64,000 bases of DNA from Candidatus Flexifilum breve (lineage in GTDB: Bacteria; Chloroflexota; Anaerolineae; Aggregatilineales; Phototrophicaceae): NCBI GenBank assembly GCA_016717205.1, contig JADKGC010000001.1, forward strand, positions 1,240,001 to 1,304,000. Direction: 5' to 3'. The position numbers and the translations under genes were made by a program. Below, in pieces: positions 8,001 through 16,526 of this stretch. Every line of letters starts with the position of its first letter. The stretch's first letter is position 1. The notes under the pieces were generated by a model, which was not told where the DNA came from, ran no database searches, and saw only the letters and a list, made by a program, of their open reading frames with translations.

Positions 8001-8767
8001 ATGACAGGGGATGTTAAGCAGCGCTTCAGCCAATACGCGCATGGCTACGTGACCAGCGAGACCCATTCGCAGGGACACGATCTGGATCGCTTGATCGAGC
8101 TCGCCCAGCCGCAGCCGGACTGGGTCGTGCTCGATGTGGCCACGGGCGGCGGCCATACCGCGCTCAAGTTCGCGCCGCACGTCGCCAAAGTCATCGCCAG
8201 TGACTTCGCGCCGCCCATGCTGGCGGAAGCCAAAGCCTTCATCGAGAGCAAAGGCGCGACCAACGTCGAGTTCGCAGACGTCGATGCGGAAAACATCCCT
8301 ATCCTGACGCCACGTTTGACCTCGTCACCTGCCGCGTCGCGCCGCATCATTTCGCCGACGCCTTCAAGTTCGTGCAGGAAGCCGCGCGCGTGCTCAAGCC
8401 GGGCGGTCTGCTGCTGGTGCAAGATCACCTGAACCCGGACGACGACAAAGCCGCCGAATATCTGGAAGCCTTTGAACGACTGCGCGACCCGAGTCACAAC
8501 CGCGTGTTCAACAGTTATGAATGGCAGGGGCTGTATCTCGACGCCGGGCTGACCGTCGAGCATTGGGAGCGCATCAGCCGCGAGGCGAGCTTCACCAAGT
8601 GGGTCGAACGGCAGGACTGCCCGCCCGAGGTGCGCGAACGGCTGGAGATCATGATGATCCAAGCGCCCGATCCGGTCAAAGAGTGGATGAACTTCCAGTG
8701 CGCGGGCACGCCCGACGCGACGCTGGATCACGCCTACATCATCATCCTCGGCAAAAAGCCGATGTAA
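8001..8767 (+). CDS. UbiE-like class I SAM-dependent methyltransferase, frame interrupted
   Basis: Two overlapping frames together make one 255-residue methyltransferase. The first part holds motif I (VVLDVATGGGHTAL, about 47-60) and the acidic residue after strand 2 (VIASDFAPPML). The second part holds DATFDLVTCRVAPHHF, RVLKPGGLLLVQDH and the rest of the Rossmann fold. The break is at the CCC run 8297-8299: restoring one C gives the conserved IPYPDATFD reading. The substrate is unknown; closest families act on small molecules or quinones. It is divergent from queG (75 bases apart) and ends at a hairpin repeat. Confidence 0.85.
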
Positions 8768-8783
8768 AAGTGCAAGATTCAAT

Positions 8784-8855
8784 GCAAAGACGCGAAGACG
8801 GTAAGGCGCAAAGTAGGTCATTCACTTTGCGTCTTCGCGCCCTAGCGTCTTTGCG
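8784..8855. repeat. Imperfect inverted repeat / hairpin between convergent genes
   Basis: About 30-base arms (8784-8813 and 8825-8854) pair at roughly 24 of 30 positions, with perfect ends GCAAAGACGC and GCGCAAAG. The motif CGCAAAGACGC is a common interspersed hairpin in several phyla. It lies just behind the methyltransferase and ahead of the stop of the convergent gene, so it may serve as a terminator for both. Confidence 0.7.
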
Positions 8856-8875
8856 TTAGATCTTTTCGTTTTTCT

Positions 8876-9574
8876 TTACCGTGTAGAGACGGCGACCGCC
8901 TGCGCGATCGCTTGCAAGGCGTCGAGGTTGCCCGTCGAAGTCACGCCGCGGATCGCCACAAAGCGCCCATTGTCCATCGTCAGCGCGACGAGGAAGCCGT
9001 CAAATGCCGTGCCCCGATACGACATCCGCGCCGCCTCGCGCCCATCCAGCGTGAAGAATTCGGTCGTGCTGCTGTCAGGGTACAGGCCGCGCAGCAGCAG
9101 TTCGAAGTCCGCGACCACGCTCGGCAGCCCGCCCACATCCTGCCGATCGGTCGGCGTGCCGATGAGGACTTGCAGCGCCACCGCGCCTTCTTCCGGCGTC
9201 GGCTGTTCGACCTGCAAATAGTCCTGCGCCCGTGGCGTATTGCCGAGGAACAGCACGCCGCCCGTCTCGCTCGGCGAGAAGATGCCAACTTCCCAACCGT
9301 TCGGGTAATTCAGCGTGAACGTGCCTTCCGCCGGGGCATATTCTTCTTCGACCAGCACGACGCCCGCCCGCGCGCAGTTAAGCTCTGCCGCCTGCAGCGC
9401 TTCCCGCGCAGTGATCAGTGCCCGGAGCGCGTCTTCCGGCGTTTCATAATCCGCATTCAGCGACTCAATTACCGCGGTCAGGTCACCGGGACACGTCGCC
9501 GCATCCTGCGCGCTCACCGGGAAAACCGCTGCCAGTCCAACCAGCAGCACCAGTATCAACAACCCTTTACGCAT
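8876..9574 (-). CDS. Secreted protein of unknown function (PsbP/DUF1795-like design)
   Basis: This encodes 232 residues with a clear signal peptide (MRKGLLILVLLVGLAAVFPVSAQ, cleavage after SA near residue 21). A helical section with two Cys (C27 and one near residue 60) follows, then a beta-rich domain beginning FTLNYPNGWEVG and ending in a helix. That arrangement resembles the PsbP/DUF1795-like fold, and the tail of the broken hydrolase at 29.8-31.7 kb has a similar plan. The frame is open upstream, but this ATG has a GAGGAG site 10 bases before it and begins the signal peptide exactly. Function is unknown. Confidence 0.75.
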   Translation of the reverse strand: MRKGLLILVLLVGLAAVFPVSAQDAATCPGDLTAVIESLNADYETPEDALRALITAREALQAAELNCARAGVVLVEEEYAPAEGTFTLNYPNGWEVGIFSPSETGGVLFLGNTPRAQDYLQVEQPTPEEGAVALQVLIGTPTDRQDVGGLPSVVADFELLLRGLYPDSSTTEFFTLDGREAARMSYRGTAFDGFLVALTMDNGRFVAIRGVTSTGNLDALQAIAQAVAVSTR

Positions 9575-9673
9575 ACCCCATCTCCTCTGACTCCAAAACC
9601 ACATTAGGCCCCTCTCCCAGTACTGTTGGCGTTCCCCCCAAATTCGGGGACTGGGAATAAGGTCAGCAGCGAT

Positions 9674-9694
9674 GGACGCGATGAATCGCGTGCC
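9674..9694. repeat. Short palindromic repeat, family B (partial)
   Basis: GGACGCGAT-GA-ATCGCGTGCC is a near-perfect palindrome followed by CTAC. It belongs to the same family as the GGACGAGG and GGGCGCAC palindromes elsewhere in the window. Confidence 0.6.
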
Positions 9695-9719
9695 TACACA
9701 AAAGCGAATTTCTCGTAGG

Positions 9720-9863
9720 GACGCAATTATGCAGTTTAACAAATGATCGCGGATATTGGCTGTAGGGGCGACCCTATGTGGTCGCCCATGTACGGGTGGG
9801 GACACTACCCCTCCCCTACATTCGGGATCTCCGTACTCATAAGTTAAATTGCATCATTGCGTC
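9720..9863. mobile_element. MITE-like element with terminal inverted repeats
   Basis: The ends 9720-9739 and 9844-9863 are inverted repeats matching at 18 of 20 positions (GACGCAAT-ATGCA-TTTAA). Inside are nested arms TGTAGGGGCG (from 9761) and TCCCCTACA (9812-9820). The element is about 144 bases and has no coding capacity. No target duplication was identified with certainty. It sits in a 550-base gene-free gap with other palindromes. Confidence 0.5.
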
Positions 9864-10013
9864 CGCTGTCTCCAAACAGACCTCACGCTGTCCTACTGAA
9901 CTCATCTTCAGGCATCGTACTCTAGAACGCCTATCAGCCAAAGGACGAGGAAAGCCTCTTTCTCTTTTGGCAGCTTTCTGACAATGGCTTAAGCAGCTTT
10001 CCGAAAGTCCGTG

Positions 10014-10073
10014 TGTAGGGGCAGACCTGTGTGTCTGCCCGTTTTCGGGCGCACACACAGGTGCGCCCCTACA
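10014..10073. repeat. Palindromic repeat, family B (double hairpin)
   Basis: The outer arms TGTAGGGGC (10014-10022) and GCCCCTACA (10065-10073) enclose two hairpins, GGGCAGAC/GTCTGCCC and GGGCGCAC/GTGCGCCC, separated by GTTTTC. The cores differ while the GTAGGGGC ends are conserved across the family. Confidence 0.75.
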
Positions 10074-10127
10074 TCTATTCGTGGATTTCTTTCGGGAACC
10101 TACTTTAGGAGAGGAGCAGGGGTGAGT

Positions 10128-11366
10128 TTAGTTCACCAACCCCTCCAGCACCTCTGCCGCCCGTTCGACCCCGCCGCGTGACTGCATATCGGCGGCAAAC
10201 TGTCGCGCGGTCGCCAGCACGTTCTCATCCGTCGCCAGTGCCTTGACGCCCTGCATCAGCAGTCCCTGCCGCACCTCGTGCGCGGTCAGCTTGATGCCAA
10301 CCGCCGCCTGGGCTGCCCGCCGCGCCTGCCCCTGCTGATCGGCCGCATGGGGCACGACCAACTGCGGCACACCGTAGATCAGCGCGGCGTGCGTTGTCCC
10401 CATACCGCCGTGATGCACCATCACGCGGGTGCGCGGCAGCACATGCGCAAAGCTCACCCAGTTGAGCAAGCGCGTCGAGGGCGGGAGCGCCGCCTTCAAC
10501 TTGGCTTTCTCCTCTGGCGTGACCGGATACCAGCCAATCACCACAATGGGCACGAGCCCCGCGCGATACGCCGCCTGCGCCGACCACGCGAAAAAGCCGA
10601 GATCGCCCGTGAACGTCGTGCCGAGCGTGATCAGGGCGAGCGGCGCGCTCTCCGGGATCTGCGTCAGCCACGCGGGCGGCGCATCGGTCGGCGCATCGGG
10701 CAGCCCGCCGAAGAACTCGTTCTGTTCCAGCAAATTCGCCTGATCGGCAATGAACCAATCCGGCGTGAAATAGTTCAGATGCAAATGCGGGCTGACAATC
10801 GACGGCGTCGCCCCTTTGGCGAAATTCGTGCCCGTCACACAGAAGCGGGCATACAGCCGTTCCAACCGTTCGACGCTGTCCCGCGCCAGTTCTTTCTGCA
10901 CGTAGTACAGCGACTCCGCGTTGAGATCGCGCATCGCTGGCCAGCCCGCGACCGCCAGCGGCACATCAAGCCGTTCTGCGGCTAGAGCTGCCGCGCTCAA
11001 AAACGGGTCGGTGATGATCACATCGGGCTGGCCGCGTTCTGCCGCCAGCGCCAGCAGCGACTCCACCCCTGCACCGACCAAATCTTCGGTCAGCCACGTA
11101 TCCAGCGCGCGGCGGTAGCGCAGCATGACCGCTTCCTGCGGCGGGATCGTCGTGAGATCGGGCGCGGGCGGGGGCGGCCACAGCCACCCCGTATTGGGCA
11201 CGGTCGCAAACGGAACGCCGCGTTCGGTCACCGCCCCGCCGATCCCCGCCTGACTGACCCATATGACATCATGCCCGCGCCGCATTAACGCCTGCGCGGT
11301 CTTCAAAAAACCGCCCCAATCCGTGTGACTGAAGAGGGGCGCGGAAACACACCAGAAGGTTGCCAT
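10128..11366 (-). CDS. UGT/MGT-type glycosyltransferase (GT1 family)
   Basis: This is a 412-residue GT-B fold glycosyltransferase. The N-terminal acceptor domain starts MATFWCVSAPLFSHTDWGGFLKTAQALMRRGHDVIWV. The C-terminal donor domain carries the GT1 signature HHGGMGTTHAALIYGVPQLVVPHAADQQGQA (about 340-375), with the Gln-containing DQ pair that contacts the sugar. The ATG is chosen at the family N-terminus; the open frame runs 31 codons further without a good site. Acceptors of this group include macrolides, glycolipids and steroids; the substrate cannot be predicted here, and no biosynthetic cluster surrounds it. Confidence 0.88.
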   Translation of the reverse strand: MATFWCVSAPLFSHTDWGGFLKTAQALMRRGHDVIWVSQAGIGGAVTERGVPFATVPNTGWLWPPPPAPDLTTIPPQEAVMLRYRRALDTWLTEDLVGAGVESLLALAAERGQPDVIITDPFLSAAALAAERLDVPLAVAGWPAMRDLNAESLYYVQKELARDSVERLERLYARFCVTGTNFAKGATPSIVSPHLHLNYFTPDWFIADQANLLEQNEFFGGLPDAPTDAPPAWLTQIPESAPLALITLGTTFTGDLGFFAWSAQAAYRAGLVPIVVIGWYPVTPEEKAKLKAALPPSTRLLNWVSFAHVLPRTRVMVHHGGMGTTHAALIYGVPQLVVPHAADQQGQARRAAQAAVGIKLTAHEVRQGLLMQGVKALATDENVLATARQFAADMQSRGGVERAAEVLEGLVN

Positions 11367-11552
11367 ATCAACACTTACTACTCGGGATGCAGTTAAAAGT
11401 TCAACTGAGAGACCAAAACCGAGGCACAAAAGCTTAAATATGTCGATTAGTATAGCCAATTCCTGTCACATGTCACGATACAAACTGAATTGCCTATGTC
11501 ATATTAAGGGCGTATCCATCAACGGATTCACATACTATATTCGAGGTTGACC

Positions 11553-12029
11553 ATGCGCCAAGTTCTACTGGGCTGCGCCTCGTTGATCCTGCTCCTCGCC
11601 GCTGCTTGTGCGCCGGGTGATCCCGGCAGCACCATCAAGGGAGTCACGTACAACGCGCAGCAAATCGCTGAGGGCCGCACCTACTACGAACAGACCTGCG
11701 CCGCGTGTCACGGCGTCGACGGTGAGGGGCAGTTCCCCGATGCGCCGTTCGAACCGGACGAGACCGGGCGCCTCGGCGCGCCGCCGCACAACCCAACCGG
11801 GCATACGTGGCATCACAGCGACGAGCTTTTGCTCCGCTACATCACCGACGGCGGCTTTGCCGATCCTGCCAACTTTTACATCATGCCGCGCTGGGATAGT
11901 TTGTATACCCGTGACCAAGCCGCGCTGATCATCGCCTACATCAAAACGATGTGGACGGAAGAGCAGCGCATCTATCAGCAGCGCGTCACTAACGAAGAAG
12001 AAGCTCTGGTTGCGCAAACGCAGCCGTAG
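11553..12029 (+). CDS. c-type cytochrome lipoprotein
   Basis: This encodes 158 residues. A lipoprotein signal (MRQVLLGCASLILLLAAAC, lipobox LAAAC) is followed by a single class I cytochrome c domain with CAACH (YYEQTCAACHGVDGEG, about 50-64) and a likely distal Met in FYIMPRWD. It should be lipid-anchored on the outer face of the membrane and carry electrons. The ATG is preferred to a TTG two codons earlier; GAGG lies just upstream. The next gene starts 15 bases after the stop and is a membrane-anchored DUF1573-like protein, so the two form an operon. The insert rich in His (PHNPTGHTWHHSDEL) is unusual and could bind metal. Confidence 0.92.
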   Translation: MRQVLLGCASLILLLAAACAPGDPGSTIKGVTYNAQQIAEGRTYYEQTCAACHGVDGEGQFPDAPFEPDETGRLGAPPHNPTGHTWHHSDELLLRYITDGGFADPANFYIMPRWDSLYTRDQAALIIAYIKTMWTEEQRIYQQRVTNEEEALVAQTQP

Positions 12030-12044
12030 TCAGGAGTTTAAAAG

Positions 12045-12533
12045 ATGTCTTCAAAAGCAAAAACAGCCGCCGCTCAGCAGGGTTTGCCGAAGAACACGGT
12101 TCTGATCGCCGTCGGGGTGATCGCCGTGACCGTAATTCTCATCGGGTTAGTGCTCATCACCAGTCAGAGCACGCCGCCCTACACGCCGGAAGTGCAGGGC
12201 GCGCCGCACGCCGAAGTCGCCACCACGGTGATTGATCACGGCGACATGCAGATGGAAGCATGGGCGGAAAGCGTCTATACCATCCAGAACACGGGCAGTC
12301 AAACGCTGCGCATTCTGGAAGAACCGCGCGTCGAACTGGTGCAGGGTTGCTGCCCGCCGCGCGCCATCGTCAGCCAGATGACGCTGCGCCCCGGTGAGCA
12401 AACGACCATCACGCTGCGCTACACCATGCACAACATGATGGGCGGGCCACACGAATTCCGCGTCCACGTGCCGACCAATGACCCGACGCAGAGCACCATT
12501 CTGCTGACCAGCCTGTCCAATTGGATTGAGTAA
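12045..12533 (+). CDS. Membrane-anchored DUF1573-like (Ig-fold) protein with Cys/Met-rich loops
   Basis: This encodes 162 residues. One N-terminal transmembrane helix (about 20-40) anchors an extracytoplasmic Ig-like domain with the DUF1573 pattern (YTIQNTGSQTLRI, LRPGEQTTITLRYT, FRVHVPTNDPTQ). Unusual features are GDMQMEAW, a Cys pair QGCCPPRA and MHNMMGGPHEF, giving a cluster of Met, Cys and His residues of the kind seen in copper-handling proteins. It is cotranscribed with a cytochrome c lipoprotein. A role in periplasmic copper or haem delivery is a guess from composition and context. Confidence 0.7.
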   Translation: MSSKAKTAAAQQGLPKNTVLIAVGVIAVTVILIGLVLITSQSTPPYTPEVQGAPHAEVATTVIDHGDMQMEAWAESVYTIQNTGSQTLRILEEPRVELVQGCCPPRAIVSQMTLRPGEQTTITLRYTMHNMMGGPHEFRVHVPTNDPTQSTILLTSLSNWIE

Positions 12534-12538
12534 CCCGA

Positions 12539-12619
12539 GCCTCACCCCGTTTCGCTCCGCTCAACCGCCCCTCTCCCGTGGGAGAGGGGCAAAGAACCGT
12601 CAGGTTCTTGGGGTGAGGC
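12539..12619. repeat. Family A repeat: nested inverted repeat
   Basis: Perfect outer arms GCCTCACCCC (12539-12548) and GGGGTGAGGC (12610-12619) enclose GCCCCTCTCCC/GGGAGAGGGGC (12567-12590) and a third small hairpin AAGAACC/GGTTCTT. It starts 6 bases after a stop codon and lies between convergent genes. Confidence 0.85.
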
Positions 12620-12628
12620 TAAGCCAAC

Positions 12629-14746
12629 TTACCCCCGCTTCTCTCCCGCCAGCCATGCGGGTTGGATCTTCCCTTGGGGCATGTGCAGCATCGTGTAGAG
12701 CTTGTGCGCCTCATCCCAACTCGCCGCCGCTTCGGCGGGGTGATCGGTCATGGCTTGCTGCCGACTCCGCGCGGTTAAAGCTTCCGCCAACAAGCGCCGC
12801 AGATCGTTCTTGCGCGCCAAGGTGATCGCTTCGTGCAGATAGGTGTCCGCCAGCGCCGGGTCATGCCGTCCGAGCGCGACCTGCGCTAACCCGGTCAGCG
12901 CCGCCGTGATCAGCTCGACACGCTCGGTCTCCCGCGCTGTCGTGAGTGCCAGATCGAGCAGTTCCGCCGCCGGGTCGATGTGCGCCAACGCGATCAACGT
13001 GTTCGCCTGATTAATGCGCGCGGTCGCCAGCCAATACGGTTCGTTCAGCTCGGTGAGCAGCGTGACGGCCTGCTGATGATAATCGAGCGCGGTCGCATAA
13101 TCGCCGAGCGCGTCATGCACCAGACCGAGGTTATCCGTTTGCACCGCGGTGTGCAGCGGCAGATTGAGTTCACGGCTCAACTGGAGCGCCCGCTCAATCG
13201 TCGATGATGCCCGGCGCGGTCGCCCCACATGCAGCAAGAACCAACCGTAGTTGCCCGACCGCGTCGACTCCCCGATCTTATCGCCGAGGCGATCCGCAAT
13301 CGTAATCGCTTCGTTGAAAAACGCGTCCGCGGATTCCACGTCACCGACATCGGCATACGCATTCGCCGCATTGGAGAGCACCAGCCCGCGCGACTCCAGA
13401 TCCGTCTCATCGACCGAGTTGAGCAGCACCAGCGCTTCTTCGTAGTCTTTCATGGCGCGCGCATACTGCCCCAGCGACTTACGCGCATTTGCCACATCAC
13501 ACAGCAGCCGCGCCGCCTGGGCCGCCGCTTTGTGCTCCTCGTAGATCGCCAGCGCCGCCGTCCATTCATGGATCGCCGAGAGCAAATCGCCCAACTTCGC
13601 CTGCGTCAAGCCGAGATCCCGCCGCGCCTGCGCCAATTCCAACGGTGATTTTGCCGCTTCTGCCGCCTTGATCGCCCGCTGATACGTGCGGATCGCCGCG
13701 TCGGTCGCGCCGCTGTTGGCCTGCGCCGCCGCCAGACTGCGCAGCACTTCGATATCGACGGGTTCGGTCGCGCTGGCTGCTTCGAGATGCGGCAGCGCGT
13801 CGAGATGCTTACCCGCCGCGCGCAGCACCACGCCGAGCGTGCCGCGCGCCATCCGCGTGACCTTCTCGACATTTAGTTTTTCTGCCGCTCGCGCCGCCGT
13901 CTGTGCGTAGGTGATCGCTTCGCCAGTTTCATGCAGGCTCAGACAGATGCGGCTCAGGTCACACAACAGCAGCACATAATCGACGGTCGGCACATCCGGG
14001 TTGGAGAGCGCCAGCGCCCGCCCATAGAGCTGCTTGGCTTCCTGATGCCGTCCTTCGCGCGCCGACCGTTTGCCGAGCACCGCCGACCAATGGCGTTCGT
14101 CGCGGCGGCTGCCAATATTCTTGGCGAGGTTCAGCGCGCGTTCGAGCAATTGCTGCCCTTCGACCTCATGCCCGCTTTCGACCAGCGCCTGTCCCAGCAG
14201 ACCGACGATCCGGCTGCTCTGCTCGACATCGCCCGCCGCATTGATTTTCGCGACCGCGTCACGCAGCAGATGCGCCGCGTAACTCGCGTTGGCTTCACCC
14301 AGATACATTTCGCCCAGTGCGCCGAGCACGCGCCCTTCCAGATCATCAACCCGTACGTTGCGCGCATGGCGCAGCGCCAGCTCAAAATCCGCGCGGGGCG
14401 ACTCTCCCCGCGCTGCGGTCAGTTTGCCGCGCTCCAGCACGATTTGTCCTAGCTGATGGTCGTTTTCGGCGGTTTTGTACTGCGCCTCAATGACCGCTTC
14501 CGCTTCGTCCAACTGTCCCAAGCGCAGCAAGCAGCTTGCGCGCGCCATCTCTGCCGTGACGATGAAGTCGCGCTGGCGGGCATGGCCGGGCGTGGCGGTC
14601 GCCAATTCGACCGCGCGGCGATACTGGGCGAGCGCTTTCGCCTCATCCTCGGCGAACACCGCGGCGCGCCCAGCGTCGAGGGCATCCTGCACCTTACGCG
14701 CGCCATCGCCGCCATTCGCTTTGAGCAAGTTCTCAGTCCATTTCAT
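12629..14746 (-). CDS. Tetratricopeptide-repeat protein
   Basis: This is a 705-residue protein composed almost wholly of TPR-type helix pairs, for example SLGQYARAMKDYEEALVLLNSVDE, ALGDYATALDYHQQAVTLLTEL and GRHDPALADTYLHEAITLAR. There is no signal peptide, membrane segment or catalytic domain, so it is a cytoplasmic scaffold-like protein similar to the sensor or partner halves of MalT/AfsR-type regulators but without a DNA-binding or NTPase domain. It is monocistronic: a terminator separates it from gdhA upstream and a family A repeat follows. The binding partner is unknown. Confidence 0.85.
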   Translation of the reverse strand: MKWTENLLKANGGDGARKVQDALDAGRAAVFAEDEAKALAQYRRAVELATATPGHARQRDFIVTAEMARASCLLRLGQLDEAEAVIEAQYKTAENDHQLGQIVLERGKLTAARGESPRADFELALRHARNVRVDDLEGRVLGALGEMYLGEANASYAAHLLRDAVAKINAAGDVEQSSRIVGLLGQALVESGHEVEGQQLLERALNLAKNIGSRRDERHWSAVLGKRSAREGRHQEAKQLYGRALALSNPDVPTVDYVLLLCDLSRICLSLHETGEAITYAQTAARAAEKLNVEKVTRMARGTLGVVLRAAGKHLDALPHLEAASATEPVDIEVLRSLAAAQANSGATDAAIRTYQRAIKAAEAAKSPLELAQARRDLGLTQAKLGDLLSAIHEWTAALAIYEEHKAAAQAARLLCDVANARKSLGQYARAMKDYEEALVLLNSVDETDLESRGLVLSNAANAYADVGDVESADAFFNEAITIADRLGDKIGESTRSGNYGWFLLHVGRPRRASSTIERALQLSRELNLPLHTAVQTDNLGLVHDALGDYATALDYHQQAVTLLTELNEPYWLATARINQANTLIALAHIDPAAELLDLALTTARETERVELITAALTGLAQVALGRHDPALADTYLHEAITLARKNDLRRLLAEALTARSRQQAMTDHPAEAAASWDEAHKLYTMLHMPQGKIQPAWLAGEKRG

Positions 14747-14811
14747 CTCGTCGCCATGTCTTTCGCAGTGCGAATCCCCAACCTATTGTAGCGGCGGGGC
14801 GGGGTGAAAAT

Positions 14812-14837
14812 CAAAACGGGCTGATCGCTCAGCCCGT
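14812..14837 (-). terminator. Intrinsic terminator of gdhA
   Basis: ACGGGCTGA (14816-14824) pairs with TCAGCCCGT (14829-14837) around TCGC. On the minus strand it is followed by TTTTGATTTT. It isolates gdhA from the TPR gene. Confidence 0.85.
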
Positions 14838-14883
14838 CTGGGGGAAATAAGTCTAGTTTGTCCGGTTAGCCGGAGCGTCTCGC

Positions 14884-16166
14884 TTACGGGTAGATCCCGC
14901 GCGTTTCGAGAGCATCGGCCACCCGCTTAATGGCGAGAATTTGCGCGGCGGTGCGCATGTCGACGCCGTATTCTTCGGCGGTCGCTTCCGTCGCGTAGTA
15001 GCTGCGCGCCATCGCGCGCTGAAGCTGGCGGTAAACCTCTTCCTGATCCCAGAAGAACGCCTGCAGGTCCTGCACCCACTCGAAGTAGGAGACGACCACG
15101 CCACCCGCGTTCGCCAAGATATCCGGCACGAGGAACACGCCCTTGTCGTTGAGAATGTCGTCAGCGTCCGGCGTCGTCGGGCCATTCGCGCCTTCGACGA
15201 TCATCTTCGCCTTGACCTGATTGGCGTTCTTGCCCGTGATCTGGCCTTCCATCGCGCACGGCGCGAGGACGTCGCACGGCAGCGCCAGCAGTTCGGCATT
15301 CGTGACTTCGTCGCCGAGCGCGCTGCCTTCCAGCGTGCCATGTTCAGCGTAGTAGCTGCGCACTGCGGGCATGTCCAGACCATTCGCATTGTACAGGCCG
15401 CCGCCGACATCGCTCACGCCGACGATCTTGAAGCCGAGCGAGTGCGCGAACGAGGCCGCATTCGAACCGACGTTGCCGAGCCCTGTACGACGATGCTCGT
15501 CTCGCTGGACGGCTTGCCGAAACCGTGGCCCTTGAGCGCTTCGACCATGCATGCGATGACACCGCGGCCTGTCGCTTCATTGCGCCCGAGGCTGCCGCCG
15601 ATGTTGATCGGCTTGCCGGTCACAATCGCCGGGACCGAATAGCCGACGGTCATGCTGTAAGTATCCATAATCCACGCCATGACCTGCGGGTTCGTGCCCA
15701 TGTCCGGCGCGGGGATGTCCATTTTGGGGCTGATTAAAGGAATGAGTTCGGCTGTATAACGACGGGTCAAGCGTTCGAGTTCGTCCCGGCTGAGCGTCTT
15801 GGGGTCGACGACCACGCCGCCCTTCGCGCCGCCGTAGGGGATGTTGACGAGCGCGCATTTCCACGTCATCCACATGGCGAGCGCGCGAATTTCGTCGAGG
15901 TTCACGGCGAGGCTGTAACGCAGGCCACCCTTCGACGGGCCGAGCACGGTGCTGTGGTGAACACGATAACCCGTGAACATTTCCACTTTCCCGTTATCGC
16001 GGCGAACGGGGAAGTTCACCGAGAACTCGCGGCGCGGGTAACGCAGGAAATCGGCCACCCCATCATCAAGGTTCAGGTAGCGGACAGCGCGATCAAATTG
16101 CGCCAGCGCGGTACCGTAAACGCTCGGTGTTTGCTCCTGTGGGGGGGTGTTATATGCGACCACCAT
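14884..16166 (-). CDS. gdhA: Glu/Leu/Phe/Val dehydrogenase (glutamate dehydrogenase), frame interrupted
   Basis: NAD(P)-dependent glutamate dehydrogenase interconverts glutamate and 2-oxoglutarate plus ammonia. Two overlapping frames give one 427-residue enzyme of normal length. The N-terminal part has the substrate Lys region (GPSKGGLRYS, MTWKCALVNIPYGGAKGGV, PAPDMGTN); the C-terminal part has the dinucleotide fold after VVQG (FGNVGSNAASFA) and ANAGGVVVSYFEWVQD. The break is near 15479, where one base is missing from the TTC of the conserved QGFGNVG. The start ATG has GGAG 9 bases upstream. A 13-base palindrome GGGATCAAATCCC lies in its leader (16218-16230). Loss of such a core enzyme is less likely than a sequence error. 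Confidence 0.9.
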
Positions 16167-16526
16167 TACCAATACTCCTTTTCCGGATGCGACCGGTTTC
16201 GTTTTGTCTATTTTGTAGGGATCAAATCCCTTATCTATTGGTCAGTATATATGAGCTTTTCGTCAGCGAGAAGTGATTTAACTCACCTCTCATATATGTT
16301 GCACATCCATTGAGGGAGTGCAATTAGGCACTTTGTATCATAAAGAAAATTAGTGAATTTTCGCACGAAACGGAATTGCATCGAAATCGGCACCATTCTC
16401 CTCTCCTCAAGAAGCGGGATGAGGTTTGATCGTGACGAAAAGGATCGCCAGAGCCGGCTGCGATAGAGGGATCAGTTTATCCCCTCTCCTCGTTTCGGAG
16501 AGGGGGTTGGGGGTGAGGTGTACTCG
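16167..16526. other. Intergenic region between gdhA and uvrA
   Basis: This region is lower in GC than its neighbours. It holds the gdhA leader with the palindrome GGGATCAAATCCC (16218-16230), a possible operator, and a family A repeat next to the uvrA stop. I see no gene in it. Confidence 0.5.
16480..16519. repeat. Family A repeat
   Basis: TCCCCTCTCC and GGAGAGGGG form a hairpin around TCGTTTC, followed by the family tail TTGGGGGTGAGG. It lies just downstream of the uvrA stop. Confidence 0.8.

Larger units (their letters stand above)
9575..10127. other. Gene-free repeat cluster
   Basis: The gap between the secreted protein and the glycosyltransferase has no plausible gene. It contains a palindrome around 9608-9655 (CTCCCAGTA...ACTGGGA with CCCCAAATTCGGGG inside), a family B copy, the MITE-like element and the double hairpin. 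The segment 9864-10013 shows nothing recognisable. Confidence 0.7.

Noticed and set aside
8001..8432. Programmed frameshifting as the reason for the split methyltransferase
   Set aside because: No slippery heptamer or downstream structure is evident, and the same kind of defect recurs in unrelated genes, favouring sequence error.
9720..9863. Insertion sequence remnant with transposase
   Set aside because: Too short and without any transposase-like reading frame; described as MITE-like only.
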